Below, piece by piece: positions 12,870 to 26,902 of a stretch of DNA of 64,000 bases. Where the stretch lies: assembly GCA_019914945.1 (NCBI GenBank), contig CM034102.1:3585501-3649500 (forward strand), written 5' to 3'. Position numbers and translations under genes: made by a program. The DNA comes from Typha latifolia. Taxonomy: Eukaryota; Streptophyta; Magnoliopsida; Poales; Typhaceae. Under the pieces are notes generated by a model that saw only the letters and a list, made by a program, of their open reading frames with translations, was not told where the DNA came from and did no database searches. Each line of letters begins with the position of its first letter. The stretch's first letter is position 1.

Positions 12870-13381
12870 TCAACTCTCCATAGATCTGTTAGCTTATACT
12901 TAGATGGCATAAAAGGAACTAATTCAGTTGAAGTATGTAATTTTTATTTGATTGTTTGCTTGTAAATGCTAAAATATTCATACAAAAGAAGCATTGTGGA
13001 AAAGCAAATTCTTATGAAGCTCTCAAAAACTGCTGCATCTCCAAGTCATGGAAAAGGGCAAGACTCCATAAGTAAGCAAAGGGTAATTGCATTTTTTGCG
13101 TGTGCGCATAACTGCATATTGAGCAATTTCATGACATGAATAATATATTTACGACATACAACAATGCTTGCACAATGCTTGTTTCATAGCTTTCGCTACT
13201 AATTCATCATAGTTTTCAAAGAAAACATTCTGATGATAGTTTTCATTCGATTCAATTTCACAACAGAAATTAGAGCAGCCGGAGATCTAGATTGACCATC
13301 TAAAGTTTCAGGAAGCTCTGCCAGAAATAAGTTTGTTCAACACCCTTATCAGTGGTAGAATCATTAGATATACAATATATA
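12870..13381. other. Convergent 3' flanks of the HMA gene and the mannosidase
   Basis: About 510 bp between two stop codons facing each other. It should hold both 3' UTRs. AT-rich, and no further feature is seen. Confidence 0.6.
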
Positions 13382-16300
13382 TCAAGCCTTTTTCTCAGTG
13401 TTGATTTTTGGGAGCATATGATCAAAATTTATTGTGAATGTGCGGATCTCCATTGGACCCAACTCCACCACTAACTTGGAAGGATCAACAGGCCCTCCCC
13501 TGACTGGGGCGGTTGTGCTCGCCAAGCCTTCCACTCTCCATTTTAGTCTCTTCTTCTCCATTTCATCCCTTGCTTGATTGGCAGTCAAGCTCATTTCTGA
13601 TAGCTTAAGGATCTGCAAGCCAATAAGAAAGCAAGAGGACTGTTACATTAGAGCAACTTGGATACTACTTAAGTGATAGGCTCGCCATTTTACCTTTCTG
13701 CCTGCAAACAACTTGTTGAGATCAACTTCTGCCATCATAGAAAGTTCTTTGTCCTCCCCAGCCTTTCATGCAAAAAGGAAGTTGCCAAGTGGGCCTTTAG
13801 ATTCAAGCTAATTTGGGGTGAATAATTGAATTCAAAATGTTAGGAAATCGAAGGAACCTCATAAAGGTGTGCCAAGCGCAGAAGCACACTACCATCTTCA
13901 AGTGCCTGATTTAACAATCATACCACTACGGATAAGTATAATGAACTTGGAATGAAGAACGACCAATGTTGCATTACAGATTGATGAGGGTAAATCAGGT
14001 TATGTATGATAGTGCATTACGTAGTGTGGATAACTCCAATATAATATTGCATGTAGGTGAATTGTAACAATTCAGTGCCCGTAATAAGGATTAAATGAGA
14101 ATAAGAGGCTAGATTGATCACAGAACTGCATGGATCACTAGGAAGGAAAGAACAAGAAGTATGAGGAAGACTTTGATAGTAAATCTGCAGTAAATGAAAT
14201 GAGTTGCTCCATCATAATGGATCAAAATGCACAAGGACTGAACTTATTTCAAGGTCGTGGAAAGGTTAACAAGCTATCATGATAATAAACCAAAAACAAA
14301 ATAACATCTGAAGAATAGGAATTAGAACTTTAATATGACAAGAATTCTTTTTATGCCAGAAGAAAAAGAAATATTTTGAGTTTGTGAATTCGTCCGGTCA
14401 GAGAGGCAAAAGGATAACCATTTGAGAATGGAACATGTACAATTGATCACATGGAGAAAAAAATGTTACATTCGTCTCCCTAAGCATTGACGAAAATGCT
14501 GCACATATAATGCTTTGAGATGATGAAAGGTAGTAATTAACCTGGAGAGTGACCAATGCAACATTATCTGGCAAGCTATAGGATGCATCTGCCATTGAGA
14601 ATGTTGGTACATGAGATTTTGTCCAGCTTCCACTATCCTGTTACGCATAAGCAAAACACATGAGTAATTAAACAGCAAGTATAGAAACAAAAGCATGTTT
14701 TATACCTGTTGAGAGAAGGCTAATATAAGAGGAGAATATATTTCTTGCCCAGTGGACCGTCGCCATTTAGCTCCCTCTCCTGATGGATCGACTCTAAGAT
14801 AAAACTTGCCTTGAATCTGTCAAAGTATGTTAGTGCCAGTAGCTGGTAACAGTGTGATAGCTACCACAAAAGTAATCTCACAAACATGCACCCACATGCA
14901 AAAAAAAGAAAAAGAAAAAAGAAAAAAGAAGGTGGAGGAAGAAATGGCTAAACTGTCTTCCTGAAGGTAAGACGATAATCCAAAAAGAATTGCTTCTCCA
15001 AACACTTCAATTATACATCCAAAAAGCTGCAACCATTGAGGAGATTCCAATTCAGAGTTAATATTGCTTGCATAGCAGTGCCGTATCATACACTCTAATA
15101 GGATATTTCTTCATCGCTGTAATAGCAGCTATCCTCATCAATACTTACATTTTAGTTTACATTATTACGTATCATAGAAATCTTAAAGTTGCATGAGTCT
15201 GTCTTCAGAAAATTTAGGATATTCCCAGAAAAGAGGATAATATAATGGTGATACACATGAAAGATTGGGAGCGCTGAATTTTCGCATAACAATTACATGT
15301 AAAAGAGAAGATTGCCCATTCTAATACAATCTTTGTAAGTCATCTGCTACTATGTGTAGGTGAACTTACCATCAGTCCTTCACATTGGTCATTGACACAA
15401 ACCACCTCATCAAGCTTTTCTGCAACACCTCGGCCATCATCATGAAGCAACCTCCTGTATTATTGATAGAAAACTATGTCAATTTGAGTTGTAGACTAAC
15501 TCCCTACATCCTCCCAGTAAGAGATCATAAAGGTTTATTTTATGTAAAATTGGTATTGGGAAGAGATACCTATGAAGCATCAATTCTACTTGACCATCCA
15601 ATAGACTGGATCCACCTACAGATCGGTCAACCAGCACTGAGAGTTCTGTGTTGTCATCTTCAATGTAAATTCCGAGATTAATCTGAAATAGAACAGTTTG
15701 ACTCATTTTTTATAGCCCATCAAAATGACCAATCTGACAACCAAATGTAGTTAAAAAGAAAAAAAAAAGTTAATCTTGACATGGATCCCTCTATGGACTA
15801 AGATTGATCCAAGTCTAATCTTGATACTGCCCTTGTGAAGGCAAAAACAGAGAGAACTGTTTACAGCTTTACATCTCAATTGAAAGCACATAAAATTGCC
15901 AATCTCATGCAACTGCTTACTCTACCATAATAATATGTAATTACTCTTTATAACCAGTAAATTAATTGCAGATGAACGCATACCGGATAATAATTTCCAG
16001 CAACAGGTTGATTCACTTGCAATTCCCAGTCTGTTCTATAATTTCGGATCTGCAAAAGAAATAGCATTGTTTATAGTTACATGTTTTGGACTTTCGGTGC
16101 ATTAGAGTGCAAAGGTTATTCTCTGGTATAATACTTTGGAACATAAAATCACCAGGGTAAAAAGATGATTTGCTTATGATATATACTTCAACCACCCTTT
16201 ATGATCCCTAATAAAGTATGATTGTCCATGTAAATCTCACTTATTGGTCAAAGACCAACACGGAAAGTGGACGAGAGGATGCAGAAATGTGTTATCAACA

Positions 16301-18651
16301 ATAATTGCTCATCCTCCTAAGTTCCTCCAAATTGAGAGAAAGTGGAAAACTGTCTCTTTCAAGCCAATGTAGCCATAATATACAGTTCTTTTGATTTCCA
16401 TTTCAATCATTCAAGCCTATAGAAATAGGCTAGACAAGGGGTGAACCATCACCTTCAAACCATTTAGGCTCATACAACAGAACCATCTGAGGCCCATAAG
16501 CCAACAAATATTGCTCAACTGGAGCTAAAACACATATTGCAAAATAATTCTCCTAAATTTAAACCCAGGATGTCCCTTCACACTTCAGACTGGTTGGACA
16601 GCAAGATCCATACTGTAAAATAATTATGCAAAATGGTATCTCTTGGATTTGAACTCGGATTGCCGCTTCAAACTTGATGCCCCTGATCAACTGAGCTCAA
16701 TCCCTTTAGTTAAGCCATACATACTTCAGCTCATTCCTTTTTAAACTTAATACGCAATATAACTCCATATCCAAACTTTTACGTGGGAAATATTAGTTGA
16801 TCTTACCCTTTTAATAAAATCGCGTCCATTGGAATCAGTATAGAATGTTTTGTTTGTCGTCATGGTTGTCATAATTTGAGTTGCAAGTTCTTTCCCAATC
16901 CCATCATTAGTTGGTATAGGTCCAACCTGAATTACAGCAAGTGATATTGTTAGTCCTGAAATATAGACCGCAAACAACGGTTAAGTTGGTTGAGAAACAG
17001 TAAAAACAGAACAGAAGATATTCATTGAGGTTCAACATCTCAAATGAATATGCTTACTATGAATTCAACTTCCACATGTTCTTTTTTCTTGTAGACTCTT
17101 GTAATCTGCAAAAAGTACAACATTGCTTTCATCTGAAAATCAGCTTACTTTTAGGCGAATAAGCCAACAATCATCTTCCAGGGCAATTTTACAGCATCAA
17201 TGATAATAAGGAGAGGTTGCAGTACATTCCACTAGTCCAACTAACTGAAAGCATTACATATAAAGTAAGAAACCTGCCATTTCATTTCTACTGAAAACTA
17301 TGATCATTGCGTAACAAAACCTAGTAAACTGACAGCACACTTCAGGGTAAAAGTTTGCAAGATCAAAAAGATTCAGAGCAATGTATATTCGGGTCAAAAG
17401 TAGTCAGCAATTATTAAACTGATCACCTTTCAACTGCCAAACTATCAGCAGTTTTCACTTAATTTTGCATGCTTTAGCAGCAGTACTATGCCATAAGTCA
17501 TAACTCATAACTGATCCTAAATTGTACCACATCAACCTAAGAGTCTTTCGACTGTCATCCCATCTGGTATTACAGGGGTAATCCCTAACCAAGACAATTG
17601 TTGCATACTCATAGAAATTTAGATCAGTTTTTCTGCCTCTCGCCAACATGACATGAGCTTCTGAGGATAAATATAGTAATCAATAAGTAACAGCTTCTTT
17701 TTAACTTGAAGGAAATTGGAAGCAGGGGATGAGGTTACAATTGGGCATCTAACATTTGTAATCTTGTGAACCAATTTAGATCTATTCTAGAGAAACTGGG
17801 AAAGTTCTTCTCTTATTTTTGATATTTGAAATTTGAGATGTATTTCCATCTGGGATCTTCTTATTTGTACTTTACAGATGATGGTAAGTTGGTAACACCT
17901 TGCTCCTTAACTGAAGCACTGAGCTGTTCATGCCCAAAGGAAGATAGCTTTACCTGGCAACTTGCCTGCTATATTTCATGACCAGAAAGTTCCTCTCTGG
18001 CATGATTCTGCTCCAAATGGAAGTTCAACCCGAAGTGTTTAATATAAGAACTTCAAAAAAATAATCTCTTGGGGCGCACGTGCACTGCACGTGCACACTC
18101 CTCACCCTCTCCCTCTCCGGCACGCGACAAGAAAGTCAGTGAGAGTTTTAGCCAAATCCAAATCAAAATCATATTTGGATTATCTCTATAAATAAAACCA
18201 TAAATACCTTCTCTCTTTTATCCCAACCCTTTCTCTTTCTCTCATTCTTCTTCCTTTCTTTATCGTCGGAGTCGTCGCTATGGAATCGGGCCGCCGGCGC
18301 AATTGGAGACCACCACGCGACTCGTCGGTGAGCCCTCTCCCACCTCTTAAATTTAATTTAAGTTTAATAGGGTAAATTAAAAATACCTAATTTGTGGGGT
18401 TGCAGTTTTGTCGGCGAATCATGCCGGTCGGCGGCTTCGGGTTGTCATCACTAAAAGCTTCACATCGTTGGTCTCGTGCTATAGGTGTTCTCCTTTGGAG
18501 CCCTCGTGGCTCAGATTGTCGTCGACCATGGATGGAAGATCTCCTACTGTCGGTCACCATTGCTGATCTTTCCTCTCCTCTTTCAAGTTGTCAAGACTAC
18601 GAGGAAGATGTTAGCATGGTCGACGGACTGCCGGTGACAATGATCGCCTGC

Positions 18652-18723
<72 letters not shown>

Positions 18724-21700
18724 CCCTTCAAGATGAAAAAGGTAGACTCGGGCAACTCGAGTCTCATCTTCATCCCTAAATTTAAGGGATTCGGGTCGGG
18801 TTTAGATTTCAAATCCAAGGAACCTGACCTGACTCATTTTAACTTAATTAGATTGGTCATTTAGCCCAATCCATTTAAGTGAATTGTTGGATCGATTGCG
18901 GGCTAATTATAGCCCAGCCCAACCAATTGTGTTTGACTTGGACCAATTGAGCAATTTATTTAGTTTGAATTTTAGAAATCATAATATTATTTAATTTAAA
19001 ATTTTATTATTATTTATTATTGTGATTTTTAGCACATAGACTAGAAATTAGAGATCTCAGTTGTTTTACCTAGACTCAGGTAAGTGGGTTCACTCACATA
19101 TTTATTCATATTGTATTTCGTGCTTTTTATTATACCACGTATTTCTCTGTGTGCAAATTTATTTATTATATTTTCTGTATGCAATTTAATTATTATAATT
19201 CTTTGTGTTAAATATATGATTTAGTGCATTATTATACTTCATGCAAATAACAAATTTTAGTAGACAAAAATATAACTGATATTTGGTATGACTTAGAGAA
19301 CGGTCCCAGTATAGATCACTTGCGACTTTTCGTGGGGACTCAAATTTAACTAGAAGTCCCAGGGAAAGTCCTATTTTAGATCACTGCGGTGACTTTTTAA
19401 GGTGACCCTAGCAAAGTTAAAAAACAATTACAAGTTAGATCAAAAGACTTTCTAAGGTGACTCTAATATTTTTCACGGTTAGTGAAAAAAATAGGGTACG
19501 TTTATCACATAGTGACATCTCCTGGTAACCCTAACTGAATTAGCTATGAAGATAAGACTCGGGCATCATCTCAAAGTGATTTCTAGTTGATGTGGATCCA
19601 TTGAATATAGACCCAATTGAGAAAAATGACATTACTATTATTGAGAAAAAATTAATATATTAGAATTGAATATGTTATGAGATATGACTTTCTGTTATTA
19701 TTATTGTCGTTATTATTGTTATTTTAAGAACATGCTTAGTGGAATTGTTATTTTATATCATTGAATTTAAATTTCATTATAAATTTTACATTTATTTAGC
19801 TTTTGAGTAGATTCTACTCACTGAGCTATAGTTGTTAACTTATAAAATTTTCTCTTCTAATATTTCAGGTAATGGTCAGCATGACGACTTATTAATTCAA
19901 TTTGCTTAGAGACAAATTAGTGATAACATTAGTTATTTTCATTATTATTGGGTTAAATTATCTAAATCAATTTTTTTTATTAATTCTTGTCATTATGTAC
20001 TTAGAAAGTATTAATAAGGCTTCGTGTATCTCAAGCGTATTAAAGTACATGGCCAATCATGATTCTGATTTCAAGTCATGATATGATAAAATTATCGAAG
20101 TCAGCTTTTCTTATTAATTCTTGTCATTGTATACTTAGAAAGTATTATTAAGGCTTCGTGTATCTCAAACATATTAAAATACATGACCAATCATGATTTC
20201 AATTTTCGGATTGGGACATTTAAAGTAATATTGAAGTTATCCCTCCAAAACTGCCCAATTCCTTGATAGCATTCTTAACTTCAAACTCTAGCTCTTATGA
20301 ATTTTATATTGTTGTAGTCTTTGATCGTAATAGTGATGACAATTGATGATGATGTTAGTTTACTCAAAGGACAAGAAAAACTTCAAGGTACATCTTGGAA
20401 TCATTAGCTAGATTCTTCTGCTAGTTCTGCCTAACAATGGGATTAAAGACCAAAGTTGTGTCAACCAACTAGCATCTTCTACTAATTATTGGATGCTGGT
20501 CAAAATCTAGAAGAAACATGAATTATGGATGCTATGGCGACAGAAGTTCCAAGGACAAGACAGAAAACAAATCTTGTAAAATGGGTGTTTCACCTGATAT
20601 ATCCATGGGTTTATCTGTTGATGGATTTCTTCTAATATAGGTCCTCGCATAACTGTCAAGGGAACCTATACAGGAACACAACGATGTCACAAAAATAAAA
20701 AAGATGGCAAACAACCAACATAGTGATTATTTCTGCTTGTAATAAAGTTGATCATTTCAGAATGCACTATACCTGTCTATCGGGTGCAATGGGAAATGTA
20801 CCATTTGGGCGAAATACATATGCTCCAGATGCCTGCAAGAAGGAACAGGATATGCATATTAATGTCATCTCAGTGAAGCATGAGGAAGAAACCTAAATTA
20901 AATTACCTGTGGATTAGCCCCACTTGCATCATATTCATATCCAGAATAATAACAGAAAGACTGATTTATAGAAGTTTCCACCTTGAATCACAAAACAATT
21001 ACATCAGATCTCATTAAACTGAGAAAACAACAAATACTATAAGCTAACATATTCTTCTTTAATCCTTGTGCAACTTGGACAGAAAATGTCAAAGATCTAC
21101 ATAGAAAATGTTAACCTGAAGCATGAATGAAATATGCCAGCTTACCAAGCTTCTGTTATTAAAATAGCGAAAGAGCATTCCTTCATCTGTAGCAAATTGA
21201 AGTTTCAAATTTCCTTGTCCAATTTCTAGAGTATTACTATTTTGAATTTCTTGAGATGAATATTGAGTTGACATGGCAGTCTTAGAGCCTGCAAGAGTCA
21301 AAGAGCAAGTTACCACTACTCCTTTTAGTGCAAAACTATCATAGAAAGGATTACAACTAATAAACAAATAGTACACCCCACCTGCTAGTTTCCTACTTGA
21401 AATGAAGTATGTAGTGAAGCCAAGAGATGGTACATCTACTGGAAATGCAAGCCAAAATTTTGGTGTAACACTCGGTGATATGCCCAAGTAAGCAGTCACA
21501 TATGAATTCCTCAAGTCCACAGCAGCACTGGTAATTGGGAAAATCTGAGACTCAATTTCTCTTCCTTCATAATCCGTCACAACAATAGATTCACTAATAA
21601 CCTGCAGCAAGTATGAGGAAGAGTACCTTAAATTCATACAGGAAAACTATAAAGATGGAAATTATTGCAAATGTTAAGTATCCTTTAAATGATTAAAGAA

Positions 21701-24700
21701 ATTTAACAGCAAATAAACAGTTCATGAGCAGGGATGCACATACAAAACCACTGTAATGTTACAAAATAAGTGAAAGCAAGATAAATTGAGTAGAAAAAAA
21801 TCTCACAGGTAACCGGATCACATCCACTCTTTTCCACCCAAGAGAATTGTAGACAAGAACAGCCTAAGAATAGATTTGAAAAATATTAGAACTCATATAG
21901 ATAGTTTTTAACAACAGGAAACATATGAAACCTGTCAGACTTTACCAGGCTTTTTCCATGAGATAGATCTACCTCAGATGGAGGGCAGTAACTAATATTA
22001 AGAAGAGGGCACTGAAAAAGAAAAATCAGAGGTGATGTATCAGACTTAAAAGAGGTTTACCTCAAATATAACTCTTAGAAGAGCAAGTTGATGTGAATAA
22101 AATTCAAAGAGAATAAAACTAATGGTAAGAAAGCAAGGAGCAAACTAGCTATATAAATTCATAGCAAGTCTCTCTGATGCAAATGTTTCCTAGTAAGAAT
22201 GTTGGCACCATTCCATGAACAAGTGGCATTAGTTTGATATCCCGATGCAAAATGTCCTCTCTTGCAGGAAACTCATTAAATATTAGTTGTCCTCTAGAGT
22301 CCAGCAAATACTGTATTATTAGGAAAAGCTTTAGATAATGGTGCTGATATTTGGCAATGAATCTTCACAACCATGTCCTAGTTCCTGATAATACGTTTGC
22401 GAGAAGTTCCAAAACAGTACACCCTAATCTGGTTAAGCAACCTAAAACAACACCATAAATTTCCATTTACCTGTTCAAACTTTGTTTCTGAATTATCACA
22501 CTGTGAATATGAAACAGATTCTGTCAAGCACGCAAGTGAAGATCCAACCAACTTCTCGGTCTGAAGATAATAGATAACACCACTGTTATCCTGCAAAGAT
22601 CATATTCCAGAAACCTCGGATAGTTATATTAGAGTTATCACCGCACCTCTGCATAACCTATTGCGAGTCGCTTGGCATAATCATTTGCCACATGTTGCTT
22701 TTCTGTCCCAGTAATTGCATCATGATGTTGAGCAATGGCTAAAGCATCCGCCAAACTGTCCGTTGTGAGACCCAAACTATTCCTTCCCATAAGGAACTCC
22801 AATTGCCTTGCTGCCTGTTCAGAACAAGCACAGACACAAGGAAATGAATTTTTGGAAGGAAAATCACAACCACCAACACCAACACCTATTACGAGAGAAT
22901 AGGAACCTTACTAGATAATAACCACTTAATACTCTAACATAGCCTTTTAAGGCAGGTCTACTAGTGAAGTACCCTGTCCAGTATGCATTTGTACGGTCCG
23001 CATATCTAACAATATAACCAACAATCAGGTCACAAGAGGATGATGCACAAGCAGGAGAGAGAGAGAGAGAGAGAGAGAGTTTCTGGTGGTTGCAATTTGA
23101 CTCACGGAAAGAAGTCATCAAGCTTAAGAGGCCAAGTCTCATTTGCAGCATACTTGGCATCAGTGTAAATGGAAGGGGTTGAGTACAACACGTTGACTCG
23201 TCCATCCTGAATAATTGTGGAAACTGCTATTCAGTACAAGCTCAAAAATTCCTTCTAAAAACTAGAAAGCACAGAATTAGTCAGCCAAATCAGAAAAAGT
23301 AAAATACTCTATTAGCTTCAATAACATGAAAGGAAAATGCAAATGAATGTGATGAAACCAAACATTTATTAAATCTTGTAAAGATCAATTGTCAGGGTAA
23401 TTTGGCTGTTCATATCAATATCCCACCAAAAGTTTAGACCAGTTACTTTGAAGGTAAAAGAAAATATAGCTAAGGATTGAAGGAACATGTCACACATGAA
23501 CCAAATGCAAACTTTGAATTAGACACACAGTGAAGTGACCAACAACCAACATATCACCAGCTAAAAAGTACTAGATATTTTAGAAGTGTTTATAAAGAAA
23601 CAAGCTTCTTTTGTTGATAGATCATGAGCTTATAAGTTAATCATAGGTTATACAAAAAAAACTAGCTCTTTATAATATATAAATTAGACAAAATGGCCAA
23701 CTCTTTTAAGAAATGGACCACAATGGGTCCAAACCACATATAGCACTCTCTGGAAAATCCAGCAAACATCAACCTCAATGTCCATGGAAGAAATTGAACA
23801 GGCGACCTTTATCACGGGCTAGTAGGAGTGTAGGACCCAACCACCGGCTGCAGTGGTGGCCTGAGAAGCAAGCTTCTTTAAGTTCTTTACATGCAGATGA
23901 CTCCACAGGTTTGAATTATCTTAGAAAGCAAAGAAGGTTTTAGAATGACCCAAGCATGAGGCATGATTAGAAAACTAATTCAAGTAGGCAGGCTGAGCAT
24001 CTGCTATACATATTCAATTAAAAGCCTTAAGCTTGTCTTGTGACATGTCCTGCAATGGAATTGCCAAGAAAGTAAACATGAAAAGTTGAAAATCAGTTCA
24101 AGTAGACAGGCCGTGCATTTGCACTAAATGATATTTGTACTGAAGTTGCAACATTATTTCTTTTCAGTAAGCACTTGATTCTTAGAGTGAGTTAATATAA
24201 ATTGATGGAGAAATTACTATATATAGCTGCTAAAATGTGTTTCTGAGAAATAGTTACCATGTTGACGTAATGAATGAACTTATCCATCTGTCTAAACCAT
24301 GAATTTGCATACTGGTATTTAAAATCGGTTCCCATGGTAAACATAATGTGATTTGTCCTTGTAATATTGGCCTGAGAGCGAAAAGGTAGCTTGTTAGCAT
24401 GCTTGTCACTTAGAGAGAGCAACAGGTGACAATAAATTTAATAATTATGCATCTTATATTTTCTATATATTAGAGAATAGTAAACTGACAGAACAGTGTT
24501 TCTTTACTGAGACTCAACACATCACGTCATGCTAGAATTAGAATCTATAGGAACCATTAAAGCTACCTTAAGAATGGGAGGATGAGAGAGAGAGATAAAG
24601 CCCACCAACAATATTAAAGTCAATCCTTGAAGGAAATACCTTGTGAAAATGTTATTACCTAGCATTGAATTCTATAGCTGGGTAATAGATCTATAATTCT

Positions 24701-26902
24701 GGCTAAATTCCAGCTCAGAAGATTGGGTAAGATGCAGCGAGTCAAAATTCATACATGTACTGATGTGGTAGTACTAAAAAAAAGAAAGCTGAAACCACAT
24801 ACCTGTGATACAGCCGCAGCAACAAAGTCATTCACTCGCTCTTGAACATTGTAGTCAAATAAAAGGGGGTCATCCTTCATTCATGGGAGAAATAAACATG
24901 ATGGTGCATCTCCATGCAAACAATTAAATATTTATGTACTTGTTAAGGGAAGTACCTGAACAACAGGTGACTTATCATTAACTTCAAAGTAGAAATCACC
25001 TGGAGGAGGTTCATAGTTGATTGGAAATATGCCAGTAAATATCTGAATTGAAGTGAAACAAGTAGATGGACTCTTAAACAGGACAAGATCACATTTATGT
25101 ATGTACATAAATATATATACATATTCCTTGGTAACACAAACTAATCCCTAAAGAAACAAGTATACATAGAAGAGGTAACTCACATCTGCAGATGAACCAA
25201 GGGTCTTGGAACCCCGCCATACAATCTCAAGACTCTTTGTGTCCTTGCGTTTTTCCCGGTCTTGGTAATCAATCCGTGAAAAGTAAAGGGCATCGAATCC
25301 AACCTATAGGTTCATGGCAATTCAGACAATTTCCACATAAGAAGATATATGTCTCCGACTGATTAGTGGAGTTCAATCAGGTTCCCAGTCTTGTCAGTTA
25401 CATTTGACACCTACCATATTGTCAGCATAACAATCTAGGGAAATGCCCACCACAAAGAGAAAATTAAACCGCAAGGAAGAAAATTATACTCTTTATGAGG
25501 ACTCATGGCTACTAGCTAATGCACTGAGAGGGTCAAATTAGTACCTCCGCGCTGAGCAAATAAGCTTGAACTGCAGAATGTCCAAAAGGATCAATCTGCC
25601 AACCTATCCTTGGAACCTGATTGAACTCCTGCTTGACAAACTGGTGCCCAAGTGTTGTCTGGTCAATCATGTCGATGTAGTGCACAGCTGCTTCGTCATG
25701 CATGCAAATTCCCGCATTTCTTTCGAAAGAAAAGACCATGCTCAATATTAAGTTCAATATTAATAAATAGAAGAAGCTGAATAAAGCACTTAAATGATGT
25801 TACAAACAGCAATACTTTTAAGTGCAAAGACTGTCCAGTCACTTTAGTATGTGTCAGAAACAGACAACTATAGCTGCAGTGTGAACCACAATAATGTTGG
25901 CACTGATCTTCTTTATGATCTTTAATTGAACAACTATTTCTGGCATAATTTTTTTTTTTTTTTGTGCACAGAAGTCCAAAAAGGACTGGTGTGAGAGTTA
26001 TGTAGCTGCATTTGGCATTGTGGCCGAGTAAGTACCAAATGGAACTCAGAATATGTGATATACAGGTCAATACATTATAATTAGATTGTTTTCTTCCATT
26101 TGAATTAAAGTAAAACAAGGTGGGAAATGAAAATATCCCAAAAAGATTTATTATTCAATCTATCAAATAAAGCTTTCAATCAGTATATACTGGCAAAAAG
26201 TCCTAACTTTAACCCTGTCTATGGAAATTCACCAAAATTATAAACAAATAAAGAAAATTCAACAAATACGAACAAAAATTAACTAAATATTTACCAAAAC
26301 AAAGAAAAGTAAGGTGTGATCTTACATGAGCTCCAGCTGCCCAGAGGCGATCAGTTCCCTCACCACCTTCTTCACCACATCGCTCTGTTGCCTCCACCAT
26401 CGCTGGAAGAACGCCTGCAACCATTCCAAGCCAAAATTGATTTTAAAAAAACAACCCCAATAACCAAAAACAACCCAAATTTAGGAAGAAGAAAAGTCAA
26501 TATTGGTGCCCACCATCTCGACGTAAATGAACTTGCGATTCTTATCCGCCACCAACGCCTCGACGATGGAATCCAACACATTTTGAACGCAAGCACCCTA
26601 AAGATAAACCTCCACGAAATCAAGAGAAAGAAAGAGAGGTACTAAAGTGGGGGAGTGCGAGGGGGGAAAGGGGGAAAGGGAGGCACTTGAATGGAATTGT
26701 TGGAGCCGACGAAGTACTGGTCGATGGTCTTGAGCCAGCCGACGTCGTCGTGAGTGTGAGGGACGAGGTGGACGTTGAGCTTCCCGGCGACGATACCGCC
26801 GGATGTGTTGTAGGCGATGTAGGCCGACTCAACGGGAAGCCACGTCGCGGCGAAGAAAGAGATGAGGAAGAAGAGATGGACTGGAGGAGACGAGGAAGCC
26901 AT
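13382..26902 (-). CDS. Alpha-mannosidase, glycoside hydrolase family 38 (lysosomal/vacuolar type)
   Basis: Twenty-nine exons in consistent phase (26902-26687, 26597-26514, 26414-26326, 25719-25545, 25303-25184, 25042-24956, 24874-24803, 24371-24258, 23206-23106, 23005-22912, 22814-22647, 22590 or 22560-22471, 22011-21946, 21863-21807, 21601-21382, 21288-21146, 20981-20907, 20832-20773, 20665-20594, 17105-17058, 16926-16807, 16049-15984, 15682-15570, 15454-15370, 14816-14706, 14637-14542, 13905-13858, 13762-13694, 13612-13382) give 1029-1039 residues, the usual length. The N-terminus is a signal peptide (about residues 1-27). HTHDDVGW (about 49-56) supplies zinc ligands, WQIDPFGHS holds the nucleophile Asp (about 173), and QHHDAITGTEK (about 413) is the third metal region. 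It trims alpha-mannose from N-glycans in the vacuole or apoplast. It looks intact. Confidence 0.95.
18655..18720. repeat. (CT)n microsatellite
   Basis: About 33 uninterrupted CT units inside the LTR-like block of the mannosidase intron. Confidence 0.95.
19977..20198. repeat. Direct repeat of about 87 bp, period 134 bp
   Basis: Copies at about 19977-20064 and 20111-20198 share taattcttgtcatt, cttagaaagtatta and aaggcttcgtgtatctca in the same order. They are separated by a 46-bp spacer and differ at roughly one base in ten. They lie at the 3' end of the LTR-like block. Confidence 0.85.
23056..23079. repeat. (AG)n microsatellite
   Basis: About 12 AG units in the mannosidase intron between exons 9 and 10. 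Confidence 0.9.

Larger units (their letters stand above)
18050..20220 (+). mobile_element. Probable Ty3/gypsy chromovirus-type LTR (solo or fragment) in mannosidase intron 19
   Basis: The 3.5-kb intron between 20593 and 17106 contains a block unlike its neighbours. It holds two CACGTG palindromes at 18076-18095, a TATAAATA at 18187-18194 on the plus strand and a GC-rich stretch after it. Further on are a (CT)n tract, the words actcactgagct (about 19817) and tttcaggtaatg (about 19865) that recall U5 ends of Tekay-type chromovirus LTRs, and a terminus-like ggattgggaca at 20210-20220. No gag-pol frame is present. The element reads opposite to the host gene. The exact ends and a target-site duplication were not found, so a fragment is as likely as a complete solo LTR. 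Confidence 0.45.
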
